Assembly (NCBI GenBank): GCA_031553225.1
Contig: JAVBLU010000013.1
Coordinates: 115,355 to 179,354 of the forward strand
Origin: JAVBLU01 sp031553225
GTDB lineage: Bacteria; Bacillota; Clostridia; Christensenellales; UBA1750
Length of the DNA stretch: 64,000 nucleotides
Reading direction: 5' to 3'
The notes beneath the pieces were generated by a model, which was given only the letters and a program-made list of their open reading frames with translations, had not been told where the DNA came from and made no database searches. Shown in pieces: positions 42,144 to 51,489 of the stretch. The position numbers and the translations under genes are program-made. The number at the start of each line of letters is the position of its first letter. The first letter of the stretch is position 1.

Positions 42144-44003
42144 TCATCTGGACGGTGTGGATTGCGGACGCTGCTGCCCGCCCATGTTGGACGGCAGATT
42201 TCCGCCCATGACGAACATGCCGCCCGCGTTGCCCGGCGCGGCCCCGGCGTTGGGCAGGCGCAGGTAGACCGGCTGGCCTTCGTTAAGGCCGGAGAGGATT
42301 TGCGCCTGCGTTTCGTTCTGGATGCCGACCTCCACCTTGGTGAGGCCCTGGTCGTCCTTGCGCGGCACCGAGGAGGAGCTGCCGCTGTTTGCATTGTTGC
42401 CCACAAGTCCCATCTGCTGCGCCTGACGCTGCTGCATGGCGCTTATGCTCCCGCTCAGGCCCGAACGGCCGGTATGCGCGGCCTGCGCTTCCTGAAGCTC
42501 CAGATCGGACAGGTCCTGCGTGTAAACGTAGTATGCGCCGCCCCGCTGCACCAATGCCTCGATGGGCACAAGCAGCGCGTTGCCCGCGTGCTTCACGCGG
42601 ATGTCCACGCTGGCGGACATGCCAATACGCACGCGCGGCGCTTCGTCCAGCCGAACCGTCACGTTGTACGTCGCGATGCCGTTGGCGTACGTTCCGATGG
42701 AAGCCACCTTTTGCACCGCGCCGGAAAACGTTTCACCCGGCAGGGCATCCAGGGTGACGGTGCAGGGCTGGCCCTTCTCGATGTTCACCACGTCCAGCTC
42801 GTCCACGTCCACCTTTACGTCCAGAAGGCGGTCGTCGGTGATCGTGCAGATCACCGTGCCCTCGGCCAACTTTCCGCCCGCCTTCACGGGCAGGCTGGTC
42901 ACCACGCCGCCGATGGGCGCGGACACGCCGGCCTGCGTGTCGGAAAGCTGCTTGCGCTTGTCCTCCAGGCTTCGCTCGGCTTCCTCGATGGAGAGCTTTT
43001 GCGATTTGATGCCCAGCGATACGTCCTCGGCCTGCTGAATGCGGAAGAGCACGTCGCCACGCGTAACGCTCATGTCGTTGGCGCACATAATGTCGCGAAT
43101 CTTGCCGGATGTGGCCGTTACCGACACGGACGCGCCCGGCGCGATGCTCAGCTCGCCGCTGCCCCATGTGAGGCCGTCCGGGCCGATGAAGGTGGCGATG
43201 TCGCCGATGTTCGGCTCGTCCGTATAGATTTGGATGGTGATGTTCCCCTTCCACGGCGGAGGCGTGGGCGTTGGGTTGGGTATGGGCGTTGGCTGGGCAT
43301 TGGTCATGGTGGACGCCGTGAGGTTCCCGCTGTAGTTCTGCGTAGAGCCGGAGGCGGCGTTGCCGCCGGAGGCAGAGATCACCTCGCCCATATACATCAC
43401 GCCGTCCACCAGCACGGCCGCCTGATCGCCGATGTTCAGCTTGTTGGGCGCGGCCTGCACGGTGAACTGCATCTTGCCCTCGGTCATGATGAGGCACAGC
43501 GCGCCGAACGTCTTGGTGGTCTGCCCCGCATCCTCGCCCGGCGCAGCCTTCAGCGACTTGATGCGGCCGGTCTCGGGTGCCGTGATCTGATAGTGATCCG
43601 CGCTTGTGGTGACGTATGTCTTGCTCAGGTTGATGCGCGACTGCTCCAGGCTCGACTCGGCCGTGCGAATGGCGGACTCCATGTTCGTGTCCGTCAGAAC
43701 GAGCAGCTGCTCGCCCTCACGGATCGGGTCGCCCAGCTCCACCCCCACGGATACGATTGTGCCGGACACGCGCGACACCACGTCGCGCACGGAAGCCGAC
43801 GCAACGCTTCCCGTTGCGCCCACAAGCAACTCGATATCCCCGCGTTCCACTCTCAGCCCCTCGTAGGACGCGGCGGCGACAGGAACAAAGCTCTTTGCCT
43901 GATAGTAGCCGTACCCGATAAACCCGCCAGCCGCCACGGCGAGCACGATGAGCCAGGTAAGCCATTTCTTGCGCCTGCGGCGCTTGCGCGGCTTGTTCTC
44001 CAT
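42144..44003 (-). CDS. HlyD/MacA-type membrane-fusion adaptor, enlarged
   Basis: A 619-residue adaptor, longer than the usual 350-450. A basic N-terminus and one transmembrane helix (about 14-33) precede a divided lipoyl-type domain (VERGDIELLVGATGSVAS; later GVVTSLPVKAGGKLAEG). Inside is an unusual insertion with the Pro-rich linker NPTPTPPP and a beta domain (about residues 250-310), then the beta-barrel half (VNIEKGQPCTVTLDALPGE). The C-terminus ends in a Gly/Asn/Met-rich tail. In a monoderm cell it likely reaches through the wall. The start at 44003 has GGAGG 8 bases upstream. It is the first gene of the export operon. Confidence 0.87.
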   Translation of the reverse strand: MENKPRKRRRRKKWLTWLIVLAVAAGGFIGYGYYQAKSFVPVAAASYEGLRVERGDIELLVGATGSVASASVRDVVSRVSGTIVSVGVELGDPIREGEQLLVLTDTNMESAIRTAESSLEQSRINLSKTYVTTSADHYQITAPETGRIKSLKAAPGEDAGQTTKTFGALCLIMTEGKMQFTVQAAPNKLNIGDQAAVLVDGVMYMGEVISASGGNAASGSTQNYSGNLTASTMTNAQPTPIPNPTPTPPPWKGNITIQIYTDEPNIGDIATFIGPDGLTWGSGELSIAPGASVSVTATSGKIRDIMCANDMSVTRGDVLFRIQQAEDVSLGIKSQKLSIEEAERSLEDKRKQLSDTQAGVSAPIGGVVTSLPVKAGGKLAEGTVICTITDDRLLDVKVDVDELDVVNIEKGQPCTVTLDALPGETFSGAVQKVASIGTYANGIATYNVTVRLDEAPRVRIGMSASVDIRVKHAGNALLVPIEALVQRGGAYYVYTQDLSDLELQEAQAAHTGRSGLSGSISAMQQRQAQQMGLVGNNANSGSSSSVPRKDDQGLTKVEVGIQNETQAQILSGLNEGQPVYLRLPNAGAAPGNAGGMFVMGGNLPSNMGGQQRPQSTPSR

Positions 44004-44149
44004 GGCATAGCCCTCCACATGCAACGTAGTGATACGTCAGTTTAGCATAGCGCCATCACAGGTGCCATGTTTCATTTGTGAATTATTGTAAACGATTCAT
44101 GAACGAGAAACGCCGGCCAACGGCGTTGGGCGGCGCATGAAGATTGCGA

Positions 44150-44178
44150 TTGTGCATGTGCGCGCGCATGTGTATAAT
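44150..44178 (+). promoter_or_regulatory. Promoter of the first URO-D-like gene
   Basis: TTGTGC (44150-44155), 17 bases, TATAAT (44173-44178), about 24 bases before the start codon. A short perfect hairpin, AACGCCG-GCCAA-CGGCGTT (44109-44127), lies upstream. Confidence 0.65.
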
Positions 44179-44201
44179 AAAGCGGATTATATGCGGGAGG
44201 T

Positions 44202-45272
44202 ATGCACGTGTTCGCGTTGAAGGAAGACTACGACAAAGTCCACGCGCGTTACGAAGCGCTTTGGAACCACGCCGTCATCGATCGCCCGCCCGTGGTGCTC
44301 ACGCTGCCCGTCAACAACCCAAAACCCGTGCCGCGGCGCACCTACGCAACGCAGGCCGAGCGCTGGCTGGACGTTGAGTTCCGCGCCGAACAGATGGACG
44401 TACAGCTGCAGAACACGCGCTTCCTATACGACGCTTTGCCTATCGTATGGCCGAACATGGGGCCGGAGATCTTCTCCGCCTGGTGCGGCTGCCCTTATCT
44501 GTACGGCGAAACGACCACCTGGACGGAGCCATGCCTTGAGAACTATGCGGACATGGGCCGGCACCGCCTGGACATGAACCATCCGCTTTTCAAGGCCACC
44601 GAGCGCTTCGCCAACGCCCTCATCGAGCGCGGCAAGGGCCGCTTCATCGTCGGTCTGACGGACTTCCATCCCGGCGGCGACCACCTGGCCGCCCTGCGCG
44701 ACCCGCAGCAGCTGTGCATCGACATGATTGAGTACGGTCCGCAGATCAAAGAAGCCCTGAAGCTGGCGAATGAGGACTACTTTCAGGCGTTTAACCGCTT
44801 CTATGAGCCCATACGCCAAGCGGGCATGCCCTGCACGTCCTGGATCTCCCTCATCGCCGACGGACGGTACTACATCCCCTCCAACGACTTCTCCTGCATG
44901 ATCTCTCCCGCGATGTTCGAGGAGTACTTTCTGCCGGGAATCGCCGAGGAGTGCGCCTTCTACGACCGTTCCATCTACCACCTGGACGGCCCGGGCGCGT
45001 TGCGCCACCTGCCCGCTCTGCTGGCCCTGAAGGATCTGGACGCCGTGCAGTGGGTGCCGGGCGCGGGCAACGAGGGCTTTGCGCGCTGGGTGAAGGTGTA
45101 CCAGCAAATTCAGGCCGGCGGCAAGATCGCACACGTGTATCTGGACGTGTCGGATCTGCCCCTTTGTTTTGAGACGCTTCGTCCCGAGGGGATGTACTTT
45201 GCGGGCATCTCCGGCGTGCGCGACGAGGAGACGGCTAAGACCGTCGTCGAGCGCATCGCCCGCTGGAAGTAG
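44202..45272 (+). CDS. Uroporphyrinogen decarboxylase-like (URO-D superfamily) protein
   Basis: A 356-residue TIM barrel of the URO-D/MtbA-like superfamily. Visible parts include RPPVVLTLP, the TDFHPGGDHLAAL segment, FSCMISPAMFEEYFLPG, YHLDGPGALRHLPALL and the C-terminal strands HVYLDVSDL and GISGV. True URO-D enzymes make coproporphyrinogen, but this branch, widespread in gut Firmicutes, probably transfers methyl groups or binds another substrate, and haem genes are absent nearby. GGGAGG lies just before the ATG. A second URO-D-like gene lies 0.9 kb downstream on the other strand. Confidence 0.8.
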   Translation: MHVFALKEDYDKVHARYEALWNHAVIDRPPVVLTLPVNNPKPVPRRTYATQAERWLDVEFRAEQMDVQLQNTRFLYDALPIVWPNMGPEIFSAWCGCPYLYGETTTWTEPCLENYADMGRHRLDMNHPLFKATERFANALIERGKGRFIVGLTDFHPGGDHLAALRDPQQLCIDMIEYGPQIKEALKLANEDYFQAFNRFYEPIRQAGMPCTSWISLIADGRYYIPSNDFSCMISPAMFEEYFLPGIAEECAFYDRSIYHLDGPGALRHLPALLALKDLDAVQWVPGAGNEGFARWVKVYQQIQAGGKIAHVYLDVSDLPLCFETLRPEGMYFAGISGVRDEETAKTVVERIARWK

Positions 45273-45415
45273 CGCAAACGAAGGGCATGACTGCGCTGCG
45301 GGACGGCCTTGGGGGGGCGTCCGGCCGGATGCAACGCGATACCGCTTACCGCGAACAACGGCAGCGCCTTTCCTGGCCGCCGCATGCGACACATAGAAAG
45401 ACGGAGGAGATACTC

Positions 45416-46096
45416 ATGAGCGCAACTAAGAAGTACATTGCCGAGTTCGTCGGCACGCTTGTTCTGGTGTTTATGGGCTGCGGCAGCGCCGTGGTTCTTG
45501 GGTGCGACGCGGCCGGCGGACACCTGGCCGTGGCGCTTGCTTTCGGCTTGTCCATCGTGGCGATGGCCTATGTCATCGGCGGCATCTCGGGCTGCCACAT
45601 CAACCCCGCCGTATCTCTGGCCGTGCTCATCAGCCGGAAGATGAGTGCAAAGGACTTTGTGGGCTACGTAATCGCTCAGGTGCTGGGCGCCGTGGCGGGC
45701 GCCGCGCTGCTCAAGCTGATCGTGGGCTTCGGCGTAGCGGACCTGACCGGCGGCCTGGGTGCGAACGGCGTGGCCAACGCGGGCGGCGTCGGCGGCGCAC
45801 TCGTGGTGGAGGCAATCCTCACATGCATCTTCGTGTTCACCATTCTGGGCGTCACCTCCGACAAGGCCAAGGGGAGCGTCGCCGGTATCGTCATCGGCCT
45901 GACGCTGGCCTTCGTGCACATCGTGGGCATCCCACTCACCGGCACGTCGGTCAACCCGGCGCGCAGCATCGGCCCGGCGCTCTTCGCGGGCGGCGCGGCG
46001 CTTGCCAACCTTTGGGTGTTCATCGTGGCACCGCTTGTAGGCGCAGCCGCTGCGGCGCTGCTCTTCAAAGCCCTGGGTGGCGGCAGGGAAGCGTAG
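45416..46096 (+). CDS. Aquaporin (AqpZ-like water channel)
   Basis: A 226-residue six-helix channel with both NPA motifs, HINPAVS (63-65) and SVNPARS (180-182). The pore-lining His 168, Thr 177 and Arg 183 positions fit a water-selective AqpZ-type filter rather than a glycerol channel. GGAGGAG sits 7 bases before the ATG at 45416; an upstream frame extension lacks sense. It is followed by a strong hairpin shared with the convergent URO-D-like gene. Confidence 0.92.
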   Translation: MSATKKYIAEFVGTLVLVFMGCGSAVVLGCDAAGGHLAVALAFGLSIVAMAYVIGGISGCHINPAVSLAVLISRKMSAKDFVGYVIAQVLGAVAGAALLKLIVGFGVADLTGGLGANGVANAGGVGGALVVEAILTCIFVFTILGVTSDKAKGSVAGIVIGLTLAFVHIVGIPLTGTSVNPARSIGPALFAGGAALANLWVFIVAPLVGAAAAALLFKALGGGREA

Positions 46097-46114
46097 CGGT
46101 TCTGCGCAGCAAAT

Positions 46115-46151
46115 GCAAAGCGCGCCCGTCCGCAAGGGAGGCGCGCTTTGC
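46115..46151. terminator. Bidirectional terminator between the aquaporin and URO-D-like genes
   Basis: A 12-bp perfect stem, GCAAAGCGCGCC with GGCGCGCTTTGC, around a 13-base loop, lies between two convergent genes. The U tracts are only partial on either strand. Confidence 0.65.
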
Positions 46152-46183
46152 TGCATGCAGGCGACAAGGCGGCGGTTGGGCAT

Positions 46184-47263
46184 CTACAGCCACTTTTTTC
46201 TCGCGAAGAAGTCCCGCCAGCCATTGTACAGGCGGCGGCCCTCGTCCACCGAGCTTACGCCCACACTCACCGTCAGCGGGCGGCCGCCCTCGCGCGGCAC
46301 GTCGGCAAACAGGGGCTCTCGGGTGAACAGGCTTTCCGGGTCGGCGACGGCTTCCTTCGGCAGATCGGTGCATATGCCGACGCGCTCCTGCGCAAGGCCG
46401 TCCTGCCGCTCGTTGAAGAGCGTTTTGTATCCCTGCCAGTTATCCACGCAGGTAATGCCGCAGCCTTCGGCAAGCACGGGCAGCACATGGCCCGACGGCG
46501 AGGGTGTGCAGCAGTAGTGCAGCATCACCGCGCCAAACTCGTCGGCGAAGCGGCGGTATAACGGAAACATGATCCCGCGGATGACGGAAGGCGACAGGTT
46601 GACCACCGCGTCGCCGGAGAGCCGCAGCCCCGGAAACCACAGCCCGCGCACGGTGAGGCGGCTGCCGCGCGGCTCCTCGCCCAACACCCCCAGAAACCGG
46701 CGCATGCAGGCGAGCGTAACGTCGGCTATGTTGTTTAAGAAAGCGCCGGCTAGCTCGGGCGATTCCAGCAGGTCCGCGTAAAACTCGCCGCCGCGCAGCA
46801 CAACGGCATTGTCCAGCGGGCTCATGAAGCGCGACATGCACACCAACCATTCCGGCGGCGCGTTCGCCCTAAGGAAGCGCAGGTGGTCCAGCGCAGCGCC
46901 CATCAGCCCGCCGTCCGGATCGGCCTGCGCCTGCGCGGCCTGCTCGATGCCGGTGAAGACCGGCCGTACGTCCGCATAGCCGCCAGGCGCTTCATAGGCC
47001 TGTGCGCCGAACAACGTGGGCACAAGGCACTCCACAAAACCGCTTTCAACGAAGGGCGTGAAATCGGAGCCAACCCGCGCCGAATCCGACTGTCCGTACA
47101 CTGCGTGCGCCAGCGCCGCGCTCGGGTCGCGCATGCGCAGCCATGGCGTGCTCGCTCGGGGCTGTTCTGGCATCCGCACGTTGACAAGCAACGGAACGTA
47201 GGCCGTCTGCGCGTGAAACACGCGCTCAAACAGCCGCTTCTTGTCCATATGATGCGGCAGCAC
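46184..47263 (-). CDS. Second URO-D superfamily-like protein
   Basis: A 359-residue protein distantly similar to the URO-D barrel. Supporting stretches are DFTPFVESGFVECLVPTLFG, NLSPSVIRGIMFPLYRRFADE, GAVMLHYCCTPSPSGHVLP and the final strands DNWQGY and TVSVGVSSVDEGRRLY. Motif conservation is weaker than in the first paralogue, so the superfamily call is tentative. The start is uncertain: GTG at 47263 has GGAGG 8 bases upstream, GTG at 47272 overlaps that site and ATG at 47248 is further in. It is 85 bases after the isomerase gene, probably in the same transcript. Confidence 0.68.
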   Translation of the reverse strand: MLPHHMDKKRLFERVFHAQTAYVPLLVNVRMPEQPRASTPWLRMRDPSAALAHAVYGQSDSARVGSDFTPFVESGFVECLVPTLFGAQAYEAPGGYADVRPVFTGIEQAAQAQADPDGGLMGAALDHLRFLRANAPPEWLVCMSRFMSPLDNAVVLRGGEFYADLLESPELAGAFLNNIADVTLACMRRFLGVLGEEPRGSRLTVRGLWFPGLRLSGDAVVNLSPSVIRGIMFPLYRRFADEFGAVMLHYCCTPSPSGHVLPVLAEGCGITCVDNWQGYKTLFNERQDGLAQERVGICTDLPKEAVADPESLFTREPLFADVPREGGRPLTVSVGVSSVDEGRRLYNGWRDFFARKKWL

Positions 47264-47348
47264 GGCCGACACCTCCGATCATGGCGCTCGGGCGGACCAA
47301 ACGGCTCGTTTCCGCTTCGGCCAAGCTGCGCAGCGGCGACGTCCCGCT

Positions 47349-48107
47349 TTACCGGGACAAGGCGGCCTGCAGAAAGTCGTAGCTCTCCTTCAGGCACATG
47401 AAGGGATCCTTCGCCCAGCTCTCCTGCTCGGCGAGCAGATAGACAACGCCCGCATCTCGGCAGGCCGACAGGATGTCCGGCCAGGCGAGAGCCCCCTGCC
47501 CAACGGGCGTGAGCGTCTTGTCCGCCGGGTTCAGGCTTGCCATGTCCTTCAGGTGAACCACGTCCATGCGTCCGGCCATACGGCGAATCCATTCGGCCGG
47601 CGATAGTCCGGCCTTTTGCACGTGGTACACATCGATCTCCATCTGGAAGTGAGCGGGGATCTCCTGCATCAGGATTTCCACCGCCCGCGCGCCGCCAAAG
47701 GACGCGAACTCCGCAGCGCGCGGGTGAAACTGCAGAACAAGCCCTTCGTCCTGCAAGCGCGCGCTTACCCCGGCCAGTGTGCGGGCAAAAGCGCGGCACC
47801 CCTCAAGGCTCATCTGCGCCTCGGGGATGCCGCTGACGCACACGTACCTTCCGCCCCACAGCTTGTTTTGCGCGATGACGCGCGCAAGAGCGGGCAGCAC
47901 CTCGTGCGTATAGTCCTGCGTGCCCAGGCAGGTAAGCCCGGCCTCGGCCAATGCATCCTTTATGTATCCGTCGGGAATATCCGGCGACTGCCACTGCATC
48001 TGGATGTGCCTGTATCCGATCCGCGCCGCTTTTAGTAGCGAACTGCGCAGATCGGCGGGCGTTTGCAGATGAACCCGGACGCTGGAGATCTGAACGCCAA
48101 TGTGCAT
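47349..48107 (-). CDS. Second sugar phosphate isomerase/epimerase (TIM barrel)
   Basis: A 252-residue xylose-isomerase-like barrel. It shows GYRHIQMQWQSPDIPDGY, the metal-binding LQFHPRAAEF (His, Glu region), MEIDVYHVQKAG (Asp and His) and VYLLAEQESWAKDP (closing Glu). It is distinct in sequence from the isomerase at 5.8 kb. The start at 48107 has GGAG 6 bases upstream. It lies between trxA and the second URO-D-like gene and may share a pathway with the latter. The substrate is unknown. Confidence 0.84.
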   Translation of the reverse strand: MHIGVQISSVRVHLQTPADLRSSLLKAARIGYRHIQMQWQSPDIPDGYIKDALAEAGLTCLGTQDYTHEVLPALARVIAQNKLWGGRYVCVSGIPEAQMSLEGCRAFARTLAGVSARLQDEGLVLQFHPRAAEFASFGGARAVEILMQEIPAHFQMEIDVYHVQKAGLSPAEWIRRMAGRMDVVHLKDMASLNPADKTLTPVGQGALAWPDILSACRDAGVVYLLAEQESWAKDPFMCLKESYDFLQAALSR

Positions 48108-48144
48108 GGGACGCTCCACTCCTCCCGAGCTTTTCGAGCGTAAA

Positions 48145-48474
48145 TTACAGCGCGCGCTCAATCATGGCGGCCAGGTCGGACTTGCCGCGCGCCCCAACGC
48201 ATTTCTCCACCATGGCGCCGTTCTTGAAGACCATCAGCGTGGGGATGGACATGACGCCGTATTGCCCGGCCAGGGCAGGGCTCTCGTCCACGTCAACCTT
48301 GGCGATCACCGCGCGGCCGTCATACTCCTCGGCCAGCTGGTCCACAAAGGGCGCCACCATACGGCAGGGGCCGCACCAGCTGGCCCAAAAGTCCACAAGC
48401 ACCGGCACTACGGCCTTGAGCGCCACTGCCTCAAAATCTGTCTCAGTTAGCTTAACGACCTTATCGCTTGCCAT
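48145..48474 (-). CDS. trxA: Thioredoxin
   Basis: A 109-residue thioredoxin with the active site WCGPC (33-37), the cis-Pro in SIPTLMVF and the conserved Asp in VDVDESP. It reduces protein disulfides in the cytoplasm. The start at 48474 lies inside the end of the upstream RseC-like gene (14-base overlap), with AAAGGAG 9 bases ahead. A longer frame to 48561 is not used. Confidence 0.95.
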   Translation of the reverse strand: MASDKVVKLTETDFEAVALKAVVPVLVDFWASWCGPCRMVAPFVDQLAEEYDGRAVIAKVDVDESPALAGQYGVMSIPTLMVFKNGAMVEKCVGARGKSDLAAMIERAL

Positions 48475-48922
48475 TGTCTGTCGCTCCTTTCGAATGTTCC
48501 CTGTGTTCAATATGCAGCACACGTGGCGTGAATGCGCGCTTTTTACCCAGCAGAGGATCAAACAGGCGCATCACCCCGAAGGCGAGCGCCGTGCCGAGAA
48601 CCGCGCCGGCCGCCGCCGTCCAGTCCGCACTCCACGTTGCGCGCAGCGCCGCATGCAGCGGCTCGCCCAAGAGCAGCCCTGCGATGAGCCCTGCGAGCGG
48701 CACGCCGTACGCCAGAAGCGACGCGCCCGCGACGCGGCCTTCGGCCATCTCCACGCTTGCCTCGTCGCCCACGGCGGCGTCAAAGCAGCCTTCCACCGTG
48801 CACAGGGCGTCCGCTTCATTTCCCATTTGGCACATGCCGCATTTGCCGCAGGCGTCCGTGCGCTGGAAGCGCACGATCATGCGCTTCTCGTCCACCGACA
48901 CAACCATCCCTGTCTTAGCCAT
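48461..48922 (-). CDS. RseC/MucC-like membrane protein (SoxR-reducing system family)
   Basis: A 153-residue protein with an N-terminal cytoplasmic beta domain holding a Cys cluster, CGKCGMCQMG (about 25-34), followed by two transmembrane helices (about 66-85 and 98-117) and a basic tail. RseC-family proteins are linked to electron transfer to SoxR and to Rnf-type complexes. No rnf genes are in the window. Its last codons overlap the trxA start, which suggests that the thioredoxin may be its redox partner. Confidence 0.82.
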   Translation of the reverse strand: MAKTGMVVSVDEKRMIVRFQRTDACGKCGMCQMGNEADALCTVEGCFDAAVGDEASVEMAEGRVAGASLLAYGVPLAGLIAGLLLGEPLHAALRATWSADWTAAAGAVLGTALAFGVMRLFDPLLGKKRAFTPRVLHIEHREHSKGATDNGKR

Positions 48923-49003
48923 GGTTTCCCTTCTGCCGCCGCGCTATTCCGGCGCAGCCTTTATCGCCTCGCCCGGGGCTCCCGTCCTTGCCCAACCTGT
49001 TTA

Positions 49004-49708
49004 TCAACGCCTGCGCAGGCTTTGAAACGCCAGCGCGGCGAGCATCAGCCCCGCCGCCGGCGGCACAAAAGCCGCGCTGCCCGGCGTAGCGGTCCGCTCC
49101 TCAGGAGGCGGCGCGGCAGGCGTTACGGGCGTCTCGCTTGAGCACACCACCGTGAGACGCTCAACGCCTAAGCTGCGCAGCCGCTGGCGCATCACGCGCG
49201 CGAGCGGGTCGTTCTTGGTTTCGTAGATGTCGCACACATGAAGGCGCGACGGGTCCAGCCGGTTTCCCGTGCCCATGCTGGAGAAAACAGGAATTCCAAG
49301 GCGCGCGCAGGCCGCGATGAGCGCGGCTTTGGCGGGCACGTTGTCGATGCAGTCCAGCACCACATCCGGGGCAAGCGCGCGAACCCGCGCTTCTGCCGTA
49401 TCCGCCGTCAGCCGCTCCACGAGCGGCGTGACGCACGTTTCCAGGGAAATATCCGCAAAGCGCTCAGCCAGCGCCTCGGCCTTGGGACGGCCCATGGTGG
49501 AACGAAGCGCCACGATCTGACGGTTCAGGTTCGTCTGCGCCACGGCGTCGCAGTCCAGCAGCGACAGATGCCCCACGCCGCCGCGCATGAGCGCCTCGGC
49601 GCACATACCGCCCACCCCGCCCAGGCCGGCCACAAGGGCGTGGCATTTTCGCAGCTTTTGCACGTCATCCTCGCCGATCAAGCGACGCGTGCGGGCAAGC
49701 CAGTCCAT
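49004..49708 (-). CDS. tcdA: tRNA threonylcarbamoyladenosine dehydratase (TcdA/CsdL)
   Basis: TcdA cyclises t6A at tRNA position 37 to the hydantoin ct6A. The 234-residue E1-like enzyme has the nucleotide-binding VAGLGGVGGMCAEALMR (28-44), the NLNRQIVA motif, DCIDNVPAK and a conserved Cys region (TVVCSSE). ATG overlaps the aspS stop (TAATG). With tsaE and tsaB-rimI elsewhere in the window, the organism encodes both t6A synthesis and its modification. Confidence 0.92.
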   Translation of the reverse strand: MDWLARTRRLIGEDDVQKLRKCHALVAGLGGVGGMCAEALMRGGVGHLSLLDCDAVAQTNLNRQIVALRSTMGRPKAEALAERFADISLETCVTPLVERLTADTAEARVRALAPDVVLDCIDNVPAKAALIAACARLGIPVFSSMGTGNRLDPSRLHVCDIYETKNDPLARVMRQRLRSLGVERLTVVCSSETPVTPAAPPPEERTATPGSAAFVPPAAGLMLAALAFQSLRRR

Positions 49709-51489
49709 TACAGCCCGAAATGCTGCAGGTGCAGAAGATCCATCTGGGCTTTGTCCACGTCGGAGGGCGTGTTCATCATCAGGCAGGAGGCGTTGGCGAT
49801 CTTGGGAAAGGCGAGCACGTCGCGCAGGGATGTCTTGCGCAGGATCTGCATGACCATGCGGTCCACACCGAAGGCAAATCCGCCATGCGGGGGCGTACCG
49901 TAGCGGAAGGCCTCCAGCATGAAGCCGAAGCGCTTCCAGGCCTGCTCATGCGAGAAGCCCAGAAGGTTGAACATGCGCTCCTGCAGCTCGCTTGAGTGAA
50001 TGCGGATGGAGCCGGAGCCCATCTCGATGCCGTTGAGCACCAGGTCGTACGCTTTGGCGCGGCAGCGGCCCGGGTCGCTCTCCATCAGGCCGATATCCTC
50101 GTCCATGGGCGAGGTAAAGGGGTGGTGCATGGCCTGAAAACGGTTCTCCTCCTCGTCCCACTCCAGCAGAGGGAACTCGGTGACCCAGAACAGATCGTAC
50201 ACGCTCTCGTCGATCAGACCACAGCGCCGGGCGATTTCGCAGCGCAGCGCGCCCAGCGACTGCAGCACCACGGATGCCTTGTCGGCCACGAAGAACAGCG
50301 TGTCTCCGATCTTGGCGCCGAGCGCCTGCACCAAGGCGTCCTGCGCGCCTTCTTTAAGGAACTTGCCGAAGGAGGAACGCACGCCGCCCTCTTCCACGCT
50401 CATCCATGCCAGGCCTTTGGCGCGGTAGGTCTTCACGTACTCGGTCAGCGCGTCGATCTCCTTGCGCGTCATGTGCGCCGACAGGCCCGAGGCGTTGATG
50501 CCGCGCACCATGGCCGCGCCCTCGAACACCGAGAAGCCGCAGCCTTTGGCGACGTTCGTCACATCCACAATGTGCAGGCCGAAGCGCCGGTCCGGCTTAT
50601 CCGAACCGTAGGTGTCCATGGCGTGCTGCCATGTGATGCGGGGCAGCGGGTCGGGGAGGGCAACATGCAAAACCTTGTCAAATACCTGGCGGAACGCGCC
50701 CGTAACCACTTCCTGAATCTGAAGCGGGTCGGAGACGAAGGACATCTCCAGATCCAGCTGGGTGAACTCGGGCTGGCGGTCGGCGCGGTTGTCCTCGTCG
50801 CGGAAACACCGGGCAATCTGGTAATAGCGGTCCATGCCGCCCAGCATCAACAGCTGCTTGTAGATCTGCGGCGACTGCGGCAGGGCATAGAACAAGCCCG
50901 GATGCACGCGCGAGGGCACCAGGAAATCGCGCGCACCCTCGGGGGTGGACTTGCTGAGGATGGGCGTCTCCACCTCGGTAAAGCCGCTGTCGTCAAAATG
51001 GCGGCGGATGGTGGAGACCACCTTGGCGCGCAGGCGCAGGGACTCCTGCAGGGACGGCCGGCGGATGTCCAGATAGCGGTACTTCAGGCGCACGGCCTCC
51101 GACTCATCCGGGTGGTCGTCGTCGATATAAATCGGTGGGGTCTCCGCCTTGTTGAGCAGCTTCATGTCCGTGACGAAGACCTCAACGCGCCCGGTGGCCA
51201 GCTTTTCGTTCACAGCATCCGCCCCGCGGGCGCGTACCTGGCCGCGCACGGCGAGGACGTATTCGCCACGCAGCCCTTCGCCCATCTCAAACACGTCGCG
51301 GCCGCACACGGCTTCGTCGAACACGAGCTGCACCACGCCTTTGTAGTCCCGCAGCCACACGAAGATGAGACCGCCCAGATTGCGCGTGCGCGAGACCCAG
51401 CCCATCAGCGTGACGGACCGGCCGACCATCGCCTCGCTTACCTCGCCGCAGTATCCCTCGCGTCTCCAGTCGCCCAGCAGGTTGTTCAT
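49708..51489 (-). CDS. aspS: Aspartyl-tRNA synthetase
   Basis: A 593-residue class II synthetase of the bacterial type with the GAD insertion domain. It has the N-terminal OB fold (VTLMGWVSRTRNLGGLIFVWLRD), class II motif 2 FRDEDNRADRQPEFTQLD and motif 3 GFAFGVDRMVMQI. AAGGAG lies 8 bases before the ATG at 51489, which overlaps the hisS stop (ATGA). Bacteria lacking a tRNA-Asn synthetase may use it for both tRNAs; that cannot be decided here. Confidence 0.96.
   Translation of the reverse strand: MNNLLGDWRREGYCGEVSEAMVGRSVTLMGWVSRTRNLGGLIFVWLRDYKGVVQLVFDEAVCGRDVFEMGEGLRGEYVLAVRGQVRARGADAVNEKLATGRVEVFVTDMKLLNKAETPPIYIDDDHPDESEAVRLKYRYLDIRRPSLQESLRLRAKVVSTIRRHFDDSGFTEVETPILSKSTPEGARDFLVPSRVHPGLFYALPQSPQIYKQLLMLGGMDRYYQIARCFRDEDNRADRQPEFTQLDLEMSFVSDPLQIQEVVTGAFRQVFDKVLHVALPDPLPRITWQHAMDTYGSDKPDRRFGLHIVDVTNVAKGCGFSVFEGAAMVRGINASGLSAHMTRKEIDALTEYVKTYRAKGLAWMSVEEGGVRSSFGKFLKEGAQDALVQALGAKIGDTLFFVADKASVVLQSLGALRCEIARRCGLIDESVYDLFWVTEFPLLEWDEEENRFQAMHHPFTSPMDEDIGLMESDPGRCRAKAYDLVLNGIEMGSGSIRIHSSELQERMFNLLGFSHEQAWKRFGFMLEAFRYGTPPHGGFAFGVDRMVMQILRKTSLRDVLAFPKIANASCLMMNTPSDVDKAQMDLLHLQHFGL

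Noticed and set aside
44109..44127. Hairpin AACGCCG-GCCAA-CGGCGTT as a terminator
   Set aside because: It lies between divergent genes, has no U tract and could only be an operator; evidence is too weak for a call.
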